A stretch of DNA of 64,000 nucleotides. Source: Salinivibrio sp. ES.052. Its GTDB lineage: Bacteria > Pseudomonadota > Gammaproteobacteria > Enterobacterales > Vibrionaceae. Below, piece after piece: positions 19,600-28,984 of the stretch. The notes under the pieces were generated by a model, which was given only the letters and a program-made list of their open reading frames with translations, did no database searches and was not told the origin of the DNA. A program made the translations under genes and the position numbers. Numbering within the stretch: the first letter of the stretch is position 1; each line of letters starts with the position of its first letter. Location: the NCBI RefSeq assembly GCF_900141775.1, contig NZ_FSRI01000003.1, positions 434,001-498,000 of the forward strand, in the 5' to 3' direction.

Positions 19600-21555
19600 A
19601 TGAGTATTAAAAAACGATTACTCGTTGTTGTCCTGACAGGCGTTATCCTGCCTACCCTCATTATCGCTATTGTGTCACTCTATCAGTTTCGAACGAGTAC
19701 ATTGCAAAGCTATGAGCAGAGCTCATACAAAGAAATGCAGCACATAGGCAATGCGTTTAAATTCTACTTAGAAGGGCTGGCGGCAAACGCCAAAATGCTG
19801 GGTAATAGCGACGCGCTTAAACGCTTGGATAGCTCAGTCACCAAATATATGGGCCCGACGAAAACCATGACCTCTGAGCAAAACAGCCCAGTCGAGGCAC
19901 GGGCGTATGGTTTGTTGGAATCCATGGGGGACTCACGAGAGGATTTCGCCTATGTGTTTCTTGGGCTGAGCGATGGTGGGTACATTCAATGGCCACAAGG
20001 AGAGTTGGGGGATTATGACCCACGCCAGCGCCCTTGGTACCAAACGGGTCAGGGAAGTGGCAACAACCCAGTGCGTGTACCGGCGTATCAAGATGTGAAC
20101 ACTGGCGCACCTCTGCTCGATTATGTGATGGAGTTTCAGGCGCAAGACGGTTTGCGTGGTGTGATTGGTGTTGATGTTACGCTAGAAGCGCTGACAAATA
20201 TGTTAGGCGACGTCACCCTCGGTGAGTCGGGCTATATTGTGTTGGTGGAAGACACGGGCACCGTGCTTGCTGATCCGAACAACCCAGACAATAACTTTGA
20301 GCCTGCCCGGAGTGTCGAAAGTGTCTACAGCGGTGGGAATTTTAGTGAATCACTTACCGCCGTCTCCTTTGCTGGCAAAGACTACTTTGTCAACCAGTAC
20401 AAAGCACCGGAGAGTGGTTGGCGACTGATTGGTATTGTGCCGCAGCAAGAGGTACTCGGCCAAGTAACGCAATTGCAAACGGTGATCCTGTCCATCAGTC
20501 TGATCCTCGTGCTTGCATTCGGTGTGCTTGGCTACTTTATGATCCACCGTATATCGGCATCCATCATTGCGGTCAGCGACGGGCTGAGCGATGCCGCGAG
20601 TGGCGATGGCGATCTGACCAAACGTTTACCGGTGCGTGGCGAGGATGAGCTGGGCAAAACGGCGGGCGCGTTTAATCAGTTTGTGGATGTGATTCAAGAG
20701 CTGATCATCGGTATAAAGGACAGATCGACCAAGCTGTCGTCTCATGCCGATCAAACCACCCAATTTGCCGAGCAGCTGGATGGTGCTAGTCATCAGCAGC
20801 GCTCAGGGCTAGAGCAAATTGCCACCGCGTTCCATCAAATGGTGGCCACGGCCAACGAGGTATCGCAAAACTGTAATCAAACGGCGGACTCCGCCCAGCA
20901 GTGCCAGTCAGAAGTGGACCGAGGCATGGCATTGATGAATAACACGCGTGCAGCGGTGCAAGAAATGGCCACCACGCTCAACGAAGCAGATAGCGCGATG
21001 GCGGAGCTCACCAAAGAGAACGACAATATTACCGCCATGCTGGATACCATTCGAGGCATTGCCGAGCAAACCAATTTGCTTGCGCTTAATGCGGCGATTG
21101 AGTCAGCGCGCGCCGGGGAACATGGACGAGGCTTTGCGGTGGTCGCAGACGAGGTGCGGGTGCTATCGCAAAAAACCACCAAATCAACCGAAGAGATCGA
21201 TGAACTGTTGCAGGCCTTAACCCAACGCACCAACCAGCTCTCTGAAAAGCTGCAAGGCAGTGTTGAGCATTCACAAACCACCACTGAAGCGACGGAAGAG
21301 GCCTTGAGTGTTTTTGACACCATCCAAAATTTGGTAGGACAAATTCACGATATGGCGGCACAAATTGCCACGGCGACAGAAGAGCAACACTCGGTATCGG
21401 AAGATATTAATCAGAATGTGACCAGTGTTTTGGAAGGTGCCAACAGTGCAGCATCAACGGCAGAGCAAACCAATGCAACAGCCGCCGAGCTGCGTGTGGT
21501 GGCCTCAGAACTATCAGAGTTAGTTAATCGCTTTAAAACGGAAAAGGACAGTTAA
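19600..21555 (+). CDS. Methyl-accepting chemotaxis protein with double Cache sensor
   Basis: A 651-aa chemoreceptor. A membrane helix near residues 7-30 precedes a ~260-residue periplasmic dCache domain with typical elements ([45 protein letters not shown]). A second helix (about 285-310), a HAMP domain and a signalling domain follow, with the hairpin tip [20 protein letters not shown] and [15 protein letters not shown]. The start chosen has GGAGG 6 nt upstream. dCache receptors usually bind amino acids, amines or organic acids; the pocket cannot be read from sequence alone. A terminator follows. Confidence 0.95.
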   Translation: MSIKKRLLVVVLTGVILPTLIIAIVSLYQFRTSTLQSYEQSSYKEMQHIGNAFKFYLEGLAANAKMLGNSDALKRLDSSVTKYMGPTKTMTSEQNSPVEARAYGLLESMGDSREDFAYVFLGLSDGGYIQWPQGELGDYDPRQRPWYQTGQGSGNNPVRVPAYQDVNTGAPLLDYVMEFQAQDGLRGVIGVDVTLEALTNMLGDVTLGESGYIVLVEDTGTVLADPNNPDNNFEPARSVESVYSGGNFSESLTAVSFAGKDYFVNQYKAPESGWRLIGIVPQQEVLGQVTQLQTVILSISLILVLAFGVLGYFMIHRISASIIAVSDGLSDAASGDGDLTKRLPVRGEDELGKTAGAFNQFVDVIQELIIGIKDRSTKLSSHADQTTQFAEQLDGASHQQRSGLEQIATAFHQMVATANEVSQNCNQTADSAQQCQSEVDRGMALMNNTRAAVQEMATTLNEADSAMAELTKENDNITAMLDTIRGIAEQTNLLALNAAIESARAGEHGRGFAVVADEVRVLSQKTTKSTEEIDELLQALTQRTNQLSEKLQGSVEHSQTTTEATEEALSVFDTIQNLVGQIHDMAAQIATATEEQHSVSEDINQNVTSVLEGANSAASTAEQTNATAAELRVVASELSELVNRFKTEKDS

Positions 21556-21590
21556 TTGCAGCGGGTGAAAACCGAGTGACGACATAAAGT

Positions 21591-21616
21591 GGCGAGCCAA
21601 GTGCTCGCCGTTTTTT
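21591..21616 (+). terminator. Rho-independent terminator of the dCache chemoreceptor gene
   Basis: GGCGAGC and GCTCGCC pair across a 5-nt loop and are followed by six T. It lies between two convergent genes. Confidence 0.85.
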
Positions 21617-21634
21617 ATAGGTGTGATTTGGCCG

Positions 21635-23035
21635 CTATGCGACCTCGACAAACCCCATCAGGCCGGTTTTCATGTGCTCAATAACATGGCAATGGTACAT
21701 CCATCGGCCCGGATTATCGGCCACAAACGCTGCCTTGGCGTGGCCATTTTTACCCAACAGCACGGTGTCAGTGTGGAATGGCGTGACCGGTTTGCCATCC
21801 ATTTCGAGGACGGTAAAGGTATGACCGTGCAGGTGAATAGGGTGATGGTATTGCGTGACGTTTTTTAAATCGAAGATATAGGTCTTCCCGCGTTCCAGTT
21901 TGGCGATCGGCTCAGGAATATTACCTTTACTCATTCCCTCCCAAGCGCGTTTATTCATCAGCCAAAATTCGTGTTTCCCTTTGCCTTGTTTATCGGCCGG
22001 TGTGATCGCCCCTGCCCACTCAAACACAAAGTGGCGGGTTTCGGCGTTGGCTAAATCAATCGGCGTGACGGGGTTGAGCGGCAAAGCGGGCAATGGCTTG
22101 TCTTCCAAATGAGAAGGCGTCGAGGTAAAGCTTGCCAGCAAGAAAGGAAAGTCACCTTTCATATGCATCACCTCGATTTTTTCGCCAGCGTTTGGTGCAA
22201 TCAGGCCAATATCTAGCCGCATCCCTGGGGCTATCTTGTGCTCCTCTAGTCGGCGTGGTGTGGCAATCGGGTTACCATCGATGGCGATTATCCAGGCTTC
22301 TGCGCCGCGCACTTGAATCGGATAGGTGAGCGTATTGTCCACATTGGCTAAGCGCAGCCGTGTGGTCGCTTTTTCTTGCAGTGTGTATTCAGGGTGATGA
22401 ATACCATTCACGGTGCCCCACTCACCGGGTGTCCCCATGCGCGCGCTGTAGCGTGGAATGGCGAGATCTTTCCAATGGCCTTGCCGGTCGAGATGCCAGT
22501 GCTTAAGTGTCAGTGTGTGCTCCTCATCGAACACGACAGGCGTGACTTCCTCGACCACAATCGCACCGACCAGCCCTTTACCCAACTGCACGACAGAGTT
22601 CATATGCGGGTGGTACCAAAAGGTGCCGGCATCCGGTGGGGTAAAACGATAGGTAAAGGTTTCACCGGGCTGAATAGGCGCTTGGGATAAGAAAGGAACA
22701 CCGTCCATTTCAATGGGGATACGTAACCCATGCCAGTGAATGGTGGTGGGTTCGTTGAGGTTATTGGTAAAGTGAATCGTCACTGGCTCGCCTTGGCGGC
22801 AGCGGAGCGTGGGCGCTGGTATGTCGCCATTAAAGGCGAGGACCTCGGTCTGATGACCGGGAACCAACTCGGCCTGACTGGGCTCGGCGCTGAGATGGTA
22901 TTCCCATTGCTCGTTTTGTCGAGACGCAGAGACTAATGAGCAAGCGGGTAGGGTGGAAAGGGCTGCCACCGCTGCGGTTGTTTGTAAGAATTGACGCCGG
23001 GAGAGGCCACGTGCGTTCAGCGATTCACCATTCAT
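21635..23035 (-). CDS. Multicopper oxidase, Tat-exported
   Basis: A 466-aa periplasmic multicopper oxidase with a twin-arginine signal (LSRRQFLQTTAAVAAL, residues 11-26). All four copper-binding motifs are seen: HWHG, WYHPH, HPIHLHGHTF and MYHCHVIEHMKTGLMG near the C-terminus, so type 1 and trinuclear sites should be complete. The three-cupredoxin length fits laccase/CueO-like enzymes, but the Met-rich insert typical of CueO is not present. Substrate could be Cu(I), Fe(II) or phenolics. It is a lone gene, convergent with a chemoreceptor, and no copper regulator is adjacent. Confidence 0.92.
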   Translation of the reverse strand: MNGESLNARGLSRRQFLQTTAAVAALSTLPACSLVSASRQNEQWEYHLSAEPSQAELVPGHQTEVLAFNGDIPAPTLRCRQGEPVTIHFTNNLNEPTTIHWHGLRIPIEMDGVPFLSQAPIQPGETFTYRFTPPDAGTFWYHPHMNSVVQLGKGLVGAIVVEEVTPVVFDEEHTLTLKHWHLDRQGHWKDLAIPRYSARMGTPGEWGTVNGIHHPEYTLQEKATTRLRLANVDNTLTYPIQVRGAEAWIIAIDGNPIATPRRLEEHKIAPGMRLDIGLIAPNAGEKIEVMHMKGDFPFLLASFTSTPSHLEDKPLPALPLNPVTPIDLANAETRHFVFEWAGAITPADKQGKGKHEFWLMNKRAWEGMSKGNIPEPIAKLERGKTYIFDLKNVTQYHHPIHLHGHTFTVLEMDGKPVTPFHTDTVLLGKNGHAKAAFVADNPGRWMYHCHVIEHMKTGLMGFVEVA

Positions 23036-23162
23036 TCTTTACACCTGTTCAACGCGGTAATGGCGCAACAGTATACCTTGAAAGTTGATAGTGAGAAAGA
23101 TTATCAATTGTGATTGTGAGGGAGTTAAAACAGCGAGCGCTAAGACTCGCTGAGCCGTCATC

Positions 23163-23936
23163 TTATTGACGGTGGAAGGTTTCTAATCCAGGTGCTTGAT
23201 TGATAGGCGGTAAACACTCGAACCCGGGTTTGGCAATGTAATAACCTTGAAAGAAGTCGACGCCTAAGCTAACGAGACACTGAAGCTCGGCTTCTGTTTC
23301 AACACCCTCGGCAATAATTTGACGGCTTAGCTCGTGGCACATGGCGACACTGTGGCGCACAATGGTTTGCTTGGTAACGTCAGTGTCAATATTCCGTATC
23401 AGTGCCATATCCAGCTTAATCATATGCGTGTTAATGCTGGCCAGCGCGGTAAGACCGGAATAACCGGCACCGAAATCATCGATTGCGGTTAAAAAACCTT
23501 GTGAACGGTAATAGCGAATAATGCGCTGAATATGGCTGTAATCAAGGACTTCTTCCCCTTCGGTGAACTCAAATAAAATCCGGTTGAGCGGAAAGTTATA
23601 GTCATTCGCCGCTTTCAGCGTGGTGCGGATACAGCGCTCTGGCTCGTACACCGCATTAGGCATAAAGTTAATGCTGAGGTAACAAGGGATAGATAGTTCG
23701 GCCGCGAGTTTGACCGCCTTGATGCGGCAGGTTTGGTCAAATTGATACTGATTCTCTTTGTTGACATGCTGAAACACACTGCCCGCACCGCTACCGTCTT
23801 TGCCACGGGCAAGTGCCTCGTAGGCATAAATGGAATGCGTAGAGAGCTGAATAATGGGCTGGAATGCCATGGTAAAATCGAATGCGAGTGGCTGCGCATC
23901 CCTGCAGGCCTCACATTGTGTTGAAGATGCTGTCAT
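23163..23936 (-). CDS. EAL-domain cyclic-di-GMP phosphodiesterase
   Basis: A 257-aa stand-alone EAL protein without membrane segments. The catalytic set is intact: YEALAR (EAL at 40-42), the Asn in LSINFMP, FEFTEGE, DDFGAGYSG, the Lys in HMIKLDMALI, AEGVETEAEL and QGYYIAKPG. It should therefore hydrolyse c-di-GMP to pGpG. A Cys pair near the N-terminus (CEACRDA, residues 8-14) is reminiscent of a redox- or metal-sensitive element, but this is inference. It is flanked by non-coding DNA on the upstream side and is probably monocistronic. Confidence 0.93.
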   Translation of the reverse strand: MTASSTQCEACRDAQPLAFDFTMAFQPIIQLSTHSIYAYEALARGKDGSGAGSVFQHVNKENQYQFDQTCRIKAVKLAAELSIPCYLSINFMPNAVYEPERCIRTTLKAANDYNFPLNRILFEFTEGEEVLDYSHIQRIIRYYRSQGFLTAIDDFGAGYSGLTALASINTHMIKLDMALIRNIDTDVTKQTIVRHSVAMCHELSRQIIAEGVETEAELQCLVSLGVDFFQGYYIAKPGFECLPPINQAPGLETFHRQ

Positions 23937-24331
23937 AGAAAAGCGGTTGTTTAGTATGTCCTTGTAAAAAGGTTAATGGAGTTCTGGGCATAATGCGAAT
24001 TAGATGACAAAAATTATGGGGTTTGCACGGTTTAAGGTGAATGCCTTGTGATGTCGACTCGACATAAACAGACAAGACTTGGTTTTAATATGCCAAAACG
24101 GTCTCTTTTTCATCATAAGTTGGCACTGGATATGCTTAATAATTAAGCGGCAACATCGGGCGTGTCATTATGATGGCGAAGCACGCAGTTAAAAATAGTT
24201 CCTCAAAATGGATTTCCCGATAATTGCTACAAAATAGCCAGAATTGGTTTATACCTTAATAAGGTGGCTTTACAACCAACCCTAAGAGATGCCGGTTCAA
24301 GGTAGCTGGCCAGTGACAGAGGATGAACGTC
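23937..24331. other. 395-bp intergenic region, no gene seen
   Basis: AT-rich divergent spacer between the EAL gene and the J-domain gene. It must contain promoters for both, but no distinctive operator, RNA gene or coding frame was recognised. Confidence 0.4.
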
Positions 24332-24946
24332 ATGCTTGCTGAAAAACGGGATGAAATAGACAACCCCCTGATTTGGCCAATACTCAGTATTCTAGAATCA
24401 ACGCGACAAAGCTGGAAAGTGCATCACCTGTTAGGTGAGCTGCAAAAAGACACCATGATGGCCCAGCTCGATGCTGATCCCCACCTTGATTTATTCAAAC
24501 GCAATTTCCTGATCATGAATGCCTTGTATCAACTACAAGAAATGTTGTTGCCGCAGCAGTGGTTGCAGGTGGAGTCGATGGACATTCAATTGCAGTGGCG
24601 TGTGGGTAATAACGGATTTGTCGCGAGAGAAATTGATTACCAGGATCCATTGCGTGATTACTACATGGATTGGAACAACTATGACGCCAGCCAAGATGAC
24701 GTGAAAGAGCTACTGTCTTCATTTTGGAAGCACTACCAGCGTCATATCGGTAATGAAGCGCCGGGCGAGGCGATGTTGGAGCGCAACAAGGCGTTAAAAG
24801 TGTTGGGTTTGGATGGAAGTGCCAGTGAGCATGAAATTCGTCGTCAGTGGCGCAAAATGGCACTGAAGTGGCACCCTGATCGGCCCGAGGGAGATGCGAC
24901 AACGTTTCGTGAAATGTGTGAAGCGTGGCAAAGCTTGCGTCTGTAA
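24332..24946 (+). CDS. DnaJ-related protein with C-terminal J domain
   Basis: A 204-aa protein with an N-terminal DnaJ-related domain (about 1-130, rich in Leu, Gln and Trp) and a C-terminal J domain (about 145-204). The HPD motif in WHPDRPEGDATTF is intact, so it can stimulate the ATPase of a DnaK/HscA-type chaperone. The unusual order (J domain at the end) is typical of this proteobacterial family. I use the second ATG because GAGG sits 9 nt upstream of it, whereas it abuts the first one. It is convergent with the DUF406 gene and a 14-bp inverted repeat lies between them. Confidence 0.87.
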   Translation: MLAEKRDEIDNPLIWPILSILESTRQSWKVHHLLGELQKDTMMAQLDADPHLDLFKRNFLIMNALYQLQEMLLPQQWLQVESMDIQLQWRVGNNGFVAREIDYQDPLRDYYMDWNNYDASQDDVKELLSSFWKHYQRHIGNEAPGEAMLERNKALKVLGLDGSASEHEIRRQWRKMALKWHPDRPEGDATTFREMCEAWQSLRL

Positions 24947-24993
24947 TGCTTGATTGAGTATCAGTGCTTAACTGAGTGACGAGAGCCAAGGTG

Positions 24994-25035
24994 ATGAATA
25001 AGCAGGGAAGGGAGAATACCGCCCTGCTTATTCAT
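24994..25035. terminator. 14-bp perfect inverted repeat between convergent genes
   Basis: ATGAATAAGCAGGG (24994-25007) and its exact complement CCCTGCTTATTCAT (25022-25035) enclose a 14-nt loop. There is no T run on either strand. It probably acts as a bidirectional stop or 3'-end stabiliser for the J-domain and DUF406 transcripts. Confidence 0.6.
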
Positions 25036-25054
25036 CTCTGATTGCGATAAGGGT

Positions 25055-25351
25055 TTAAGCGTTATTCAAACTACGACTGCGTAGTTCAAAGATCAGCTTC
25101 TCAGCACTGCACTCAAATCGCATTTTGAAAGTGTATTGACCGCTTTGAAGGGTCTGACTGTCAAAGTCGTGCTTCACCGCTGGATTAATGCTTTGTGCGA
25201 GTTCAAGGTATTGGTCAAAACGTGCCTTCATCGCCTCCGCACTGTCTGCTTGGATAGTAACCTCGGCAACATCGTCTCCCTCAGAAATAATATAGCCAAT
25301 CTCTGCACTGACACCACACGCGTCGCATGCGTCGGTTTGATTCTCTTTCAT
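25055..25351 (-). CDS. YfcZ/YiiS-family protein (DUF406)
   Basis: A 98-aa cytoplasmic protein of the DUF406 family. It starts with a Cys pair (DACDACGVSAEIGYII), has an acidic middle, and ends with the conserved FEC..EKLIFELRSRSL segment seen in E. coli YfcZ and YiiS. Function in the family is unknown. AGGGG precedes the ATG. It stands alone between a J-domain gene (convergent) and an acyl-CoA synthetase gene. Confidence 0.82.
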   Translation of the reverse strand: MKENQTDACDACGVSAEIGYIISEGDDVAEVTIQADSAEAMKARFDQYLELAQSINPAVKHDFDSQTLQSGQYTFKMRFECSAEKLIFELRSRSLNNA

Positions 25352-25517
25352 GGTGTTCCCCTACATCTACGCAGCTAATAACGTAACGTTTAAAACGAAT
25401 GCTGCAAACTAATTACGTGATCTTTAGCAAACACTTGCTTGTGGCACATTGAGATAGGTCAGGTTTTTGCATTAATTGTGTGTTGATGACGCAGAATGCG
25501 TCTGGAAAGGCAAATAA

Positions 25518-25546
25518 AGCGCAGATTACGTGTAGAAATCTGCGCT
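25518..25546 (-). terminator. Terminator-like hairpin after the acyl-CoA synthetase gene
   Basis: AGCGCAGATT and AATCTGCGCT form a perfect 10-bp stem with a 9-nt loop; on the minus strand it is followed by TTATTTG. It lies 80 nt beyond the stop codon of the acyl-CoA synthetase gene. Confidence 0.6.
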
Positions 25547-25626
25547 AGGTATATAAACAGAAGAGCGATCAAGCGCGCTGCCCCATCATCGCAAGAGAAT
25601 AGGGCAGAATGATGATGTGTCGAAGG

Positions 25627-27282
25627 CTATAGCCAGTCTTCTTCCCATTGCACAAGCGTGCCTTTTGGCCAATTTGCCCCAATGTCGTGGTATTCCTGCT
25701 CCAATTTATGGCGACGGATTTTCAAGGTTGGTGTCAGCTTGCCATTTTCGATACTCCAAGGCTCTTTGATCATCAACACCCCTTTTATTTTTTGATGGGA
25801 TTCAAGCTCGCCATTGATAGTGTCGACAACTTTCTTGACTCGTCGCTCGTAACGGGCTCGGTCAAAGTGAGGAAAGTGATGAGGTAAGGCGAGTAAGATC
25901 GGCGCTGGCATACCAGAGCCAACGACACAAAGCATCTCAGCGTTAGATAGCTCAAATAAACGCTTCTCGATAGGCACCGGGGCGACAAATTTCCCCTTGG
26001 CCGTCTTAAAGGTATCGTTTTTGCGTCCAGAAATACTCAAGTAGCCTTCACTATCGAGCTCACCTAAATCGCCGGTATGTAACCAGCCATTGACCAATGT
26101 CTCGTTCGTGGCTTCCTCATTCTTGTAATAGCCACTAAACAGTCCTTGGCTTTTCACTAAGATCTCTTGGTCGTCTGCAATTTTTATTTCGACACCTGGA
26201 CCCGCATTGCCCACCGTCCCAATTTTATCGGCACGGAAAGGGTAATTAATAGTGCTGTATGCGTAACTTTCAGTCATCCCCCAGGCTTCAGTGACATTGA
26301 GCCCGAGTTTTCGATACCATTCGAGCAGTGCGGGTGCAACGGGTGCGGAACCACAACCCAGCACACGTGCTTGGTCCAACCCTAGATTCTTGGCGACTTT
26401 ACTTTTTACCAGTGTATTGACGAAGGGAATGCTGAGTAGCACGTTTAGTTTGCCATCTGGCAGCTTCTCCTGAATACGTTGCTGGAACAGTGTCCAAAGA
26501 CGCGGTACTGAAATGAATAAGGTGGGGCGATGCATTTTGACATCTTCGATAAAGGTATCGAGTGATTCAGGGAACGCCGTTGGGATCCCACCCATAATCG
26601 CTGAGCCCATGATGTAAACCCGTTCGGTAATGTGCGCTAGTGGCAGATACGAGAACAAGCGATCATCGGGCTCTATTCCAATATGGTCTATCAGGCGTTG
26701 AGCCGACCAGCAGTAGCCGCCATAACTTAAAATCGCCCCCTTAGGTAAGCCAGACGTTCCCGACGTATAGACCAGCGACATCACGTCATTATCGAGGTGT
26801 ACTGGGCGCTCTTCTGATGGTTCATGGTTGGCAATTAAGTCATGCCACTCGTAGTGGCAGCTAATGGTAGGGTAAGGAAAGGCAATCGTCTTTAAGCCTG
26901 ACATGTTCTCAAGTGAAGCACTCAAGGCTTTACTGTCGTCGAGTTTGCCTACAAACATGGCTTTAGATTCACTGTGGGTCACTACATGGTCAATGGTGTC
27001 TGTCCCGGCCGTTGGAAAAATGGGCACACTGATATAACTGCCCATCATCATCGCTAAGTCTGCAATAAACCACTCGGCGCAGTTTTTAGAGATCAATGCG
27101 ATTTTGTCGCCAGGCTTTAGCCCCATATCACGTAGCGCTGTGACCATTCGCAAGGCCTGATCGGCGACATCGGCAAAAGTATAATCATGGAAACGGCGTT
27201 CGTGAATCTGTCTTAGAAAAACATGGTTTGGACGCTCATCGGCCCAACGTAAGATCTGGTCGTGCGGTTTGATATGTGACAT
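25627..27282 (-). CDS. AMP-dependent long-chain acyl-CoA synthetase
   Basis: A 551-aa adenylate-forming ligase. The ATP-binding P-loop is LVYTSGTSGLPKGAI, the adenine/AMP motif is EAWGMTES, the hinge and catalytic region includes WLHTGDLGELDSEGYLSISGRKND, and the C-terminal lysine region is ENGKLTPTLKIRR. The absence of a long-chain FadD-type N-terminus and the LFSGYY and KTAKGKFVAPVPIE segments fit the eukaryote-like FAA/ACSBG group of fatty-acyl-CoA synthetases. It is divergent from a TetR regulator with a 368-bp control region, so local regulation by an acyl compound is plausible. The exact chain length cannot be read. Confidence 0.88.
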   Translation of the reverse strand: MSHIKPHDQILRWADERPNHVFLRQIHERRFHDYTFADVADQALRMVTALRDMGLKPGDKIALISKNCAEWFIADLAMMMGSYISVPIFPTAGTDTIDHVVTHSESKAMFVGKLDDSKALSASLENMSGLKTIAFPYPTISCHYEWHDLIANHEPSEERPVHLDNDVMSLVYTSGTSGLPKGAILSYGGYCWSAQRLIDHIGIEPDDRLFSYLPLAHITERVYIMGSAIMGGIPTAFPESLDTFIEDVKMHRPTLFISVPRLWTLFQQRIQEKLPDGKLNVLLSIPFVNTLVKSKVAKNLGLDQARVLGCGSAPVAPALLEWYRKLGLNVTEAWGMTESYAYSTINYPFRADKIGTVGNAGPGVEIKIADDQEILVKSQGLFSGYYKNEEATNETLVNGWLHTGDLGELDSEGYLSISGRKNDTFKTAKGKFVAPVPIEKRLFELSNAEMLCVVGSGMPAPILLALPHHFPHFDRARYERRVKKVVDTINGELESHQKIKGVLMIKEPWSIENGKLTPTLKIRRHKLEQEYHDIGANWPKGTLVQWEEDWL

Positions 27283-27650
27283 TGGACTTCCTCATTGTCG
27301 CAACGTAGATAAGTACGTTTAAACGTTATAATAATGTTAACTTACTGATCACGGGCAAGGGTAGGCAAGATAATCATTCAAACACATGTTCAAATTATGA
27401 CTGATGACACTATTTGCGGTGCTGTAAGGTGGGTTTTTCGGTTTTTTTATACCATTCGCAATAAAGTGTTTAGAAGTTTGATCCGCTTCCGCGTTCAAGT
27501 AAGCCGTTTAGTGTCAGGCTTTATCGGTGACTCTGTACTATTTTTAGAGAGGGCTAGGCTTTATCACGAGTCAGCCTCACCGCGAGCCAGATGGCCCGCG
27601 TTGGAGCACTGCGCCATCAGTGGCGATTGACGGGGGAGAATAGGTTACGC
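27283..27650. promoter_or_regulatory. Divergent control region with ACGTTTAAACGT palindrome
   Basis: 368 bp without a gene between the acyl-CoA synthetase and tetR genes. A perfect 12-bp palindrome ACGTTTAAACGT (27315-27326) sits 33 nt upstream of the synthetase start, next to TATAAT on the plus strand. It is a candidate operator for the adjacent TetR protein; this is inference from position and symmetry. Confidence 0.4.
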
Positions 27651-28142
27651 ATGCCAAAACGGAGTAAAGCCCAAACGCAACAGACCATCGAGACCATACT
27701 GGCGGAAGCCAAACGGCAGTTGTTAGCCCTTGGCTATGAGGGGATGTCCTACACCACACTTAGCGAAGCCACCGGCGTCTCGCGTACAGGGATTAGTCAT
27801 CATTTTCCGCGAAAACAGGATTTTATGGTCGCACTGGAGCCCTTTATCGTGGAAAGTCTACGAACACCGCTCGACACAAGCGGTACCATCAATACGCTTA
27901 TGAAAAGTTGGATGCAGGCGATGCACGCTGATGGGGAGTTTAAAGCCACTCTGAAATTATGCTTTTATTTGTTGATTAGCGGGAAGGCCGACAATGGCGC
28001 CGCTTTCAGGAGCTTAAAAACCCTCCAGAATGAATGTGAGCAGCGGATGCAAACAGATTTAACGGTGGCGTTCTCACAGCTTCTAGGTGCAAGTTTATTA
28101 TTGTGTCGTCAGAGAAATGAGGGAGGTCAAAAGTCCGTGTGA
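27651..28142 (+). CDS. TetR-family transcriptional regulator
   Basis: A 163-aa regulator with a normal N-terminal TetR helix-turn-helix (about residues 10-56; YTTLSEATGVSRTGISHHF and KQDFMVALEPF). The C-terminal ligand domain is short (~105 residues against the more usual 130-140) and ends in polar QRNEGGQKSV, so it may be slightly truncated. Start ATG has GGGGGAG about 12 nt upstream; an earlier GTG/ATG frame lacks similarity. Divergent from the acyl-CoA synthetase gene, which is its likely target. Confidence 0.82.
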   Translation: MPKRSKAQTQQTIETILAEAKRQLLALGYEGMSYTTLSEATGVSRTGISHHFPRKQDFMVALEPFIVESLRTPLDTSGTINTLMKSWMQAMHADGEFKATLKLCFYLLISGKADNGAAFRSLKTLQNECEQRMQTDLTVAFSQLLGASLLLCRQRNEGGQKSV

Positions 28143-28304
28143 CACACCATGCTTGTCGCGTATAAAAAATTAACCGTCAACTCACTGACATGATCACTTT
28201 TTTTTGTTATTTTTATCATGCTTTTAGAGCAATTAATGTATCTGGAGACAACTATGAACAATACCGACCATCCTCCGAGTCTAAACGGAGAAAAATAGCG
28301 ACTG

Positions 28305-28838
28305 TTGGTATTGCTCGCGTTAATTTTACCAGCCGTCGTCGATAGCTGGTTCCATCTGCTCTATTTTTCTCCTCTCGCTGTAACGCATAATGCCACCCTT
28401 AGGGGCCTATACGTTGTTGATGGTCGTTACCTGTTGCCAATCGGGAGATTCGCCATGACGGTAATGAACAACACCTTTAATTATACCGCGACGTTTTCAA
28501 CCACAGAGATCGTGGCGGCGCGTAATGCCTTTTTACAATATGATTTCGACAAACAAGTTGCATTGCTCACTGTGATGCCAATCGATGAGTCAATGGGTGT
28601 TATGCATCATTGCTCGGTCGTACACGTTCAGCATCTGCTCGAAGCATTGAGAGAACAAGGGCATCAGCGACAAGCTGACGACTATGCACATCGGCTTGGG
28701 CTGGTATCACCAGAGGAGAGCTTTGCGTCACGTCTGCTTGACACATATAGCCAGCATCGTAAAACGGTGATCGCGGTCTCGCTATTTTTTTTAGTGTCAG
28801 GCGTTATGAGCTACCTATCGGTTTTTGTTTTTGCCTAG
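28305..28838 (+). CDS. Unrecognised membrane-anchored protein, start interrupted by amber codon
   Basis: I do not recognise this family. The 177-residue frame opens with a hydrophobic segment (LLALILPAVVDSW) and closes with a second one (TVIAVSLFFLVSGVMSYLSVFVF), with a ~115-residue polar domain between them containing a His-rich patch (MHHCSVVHVQHLLEAL). The only good initiation site is ATG 28254 (GGAG 6 nt upstream), in the same frame, but TAG at 28296-28298 stops it after 14 codons. Translation of the long part would need a TTG start (28305), read-through or re-initiation. It may be a recent nonsense mutant. It is a single gene between tetR and ackA. Confidence 0.5.
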   Translation: MVLLALILPAVVDSWFHLLYFSPLAVTHNATLRGLYVVDGRYLLPIGRFAMTVMNNTFNYTATFSTTEIVAARNAFLQYDFDKQVALLTVMPIDESMGVMHHCSVVHVQHLLEALREQGHQRQADDYAHRLGLVSPEESFASRLLDTYSQHRKTVIAVSLFFLVSGVMSYLSVFVFA

Positions 28839-28984
28839 TCCGTGCGCACTTAGCTTGATCTTACGCAGTAAATTGTTGCGCAATTATGCTATCACTATAA
28901 CGATAGTTGAATTGTTCAAAAATATTTTAATAATGGGGTTGCGGCTGTGAGCCGTGACCCTAATTCTGCCAATAAGGTAACCTT

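Noticed and set aside
25627..27282. Functional link between this acyl-CoA synthetase and the haemolysin operon
   Set aside because: They are about 4 kb apart with ackA and others between, and this gene has its own divergent TetR regulator; no shared operator was seen.
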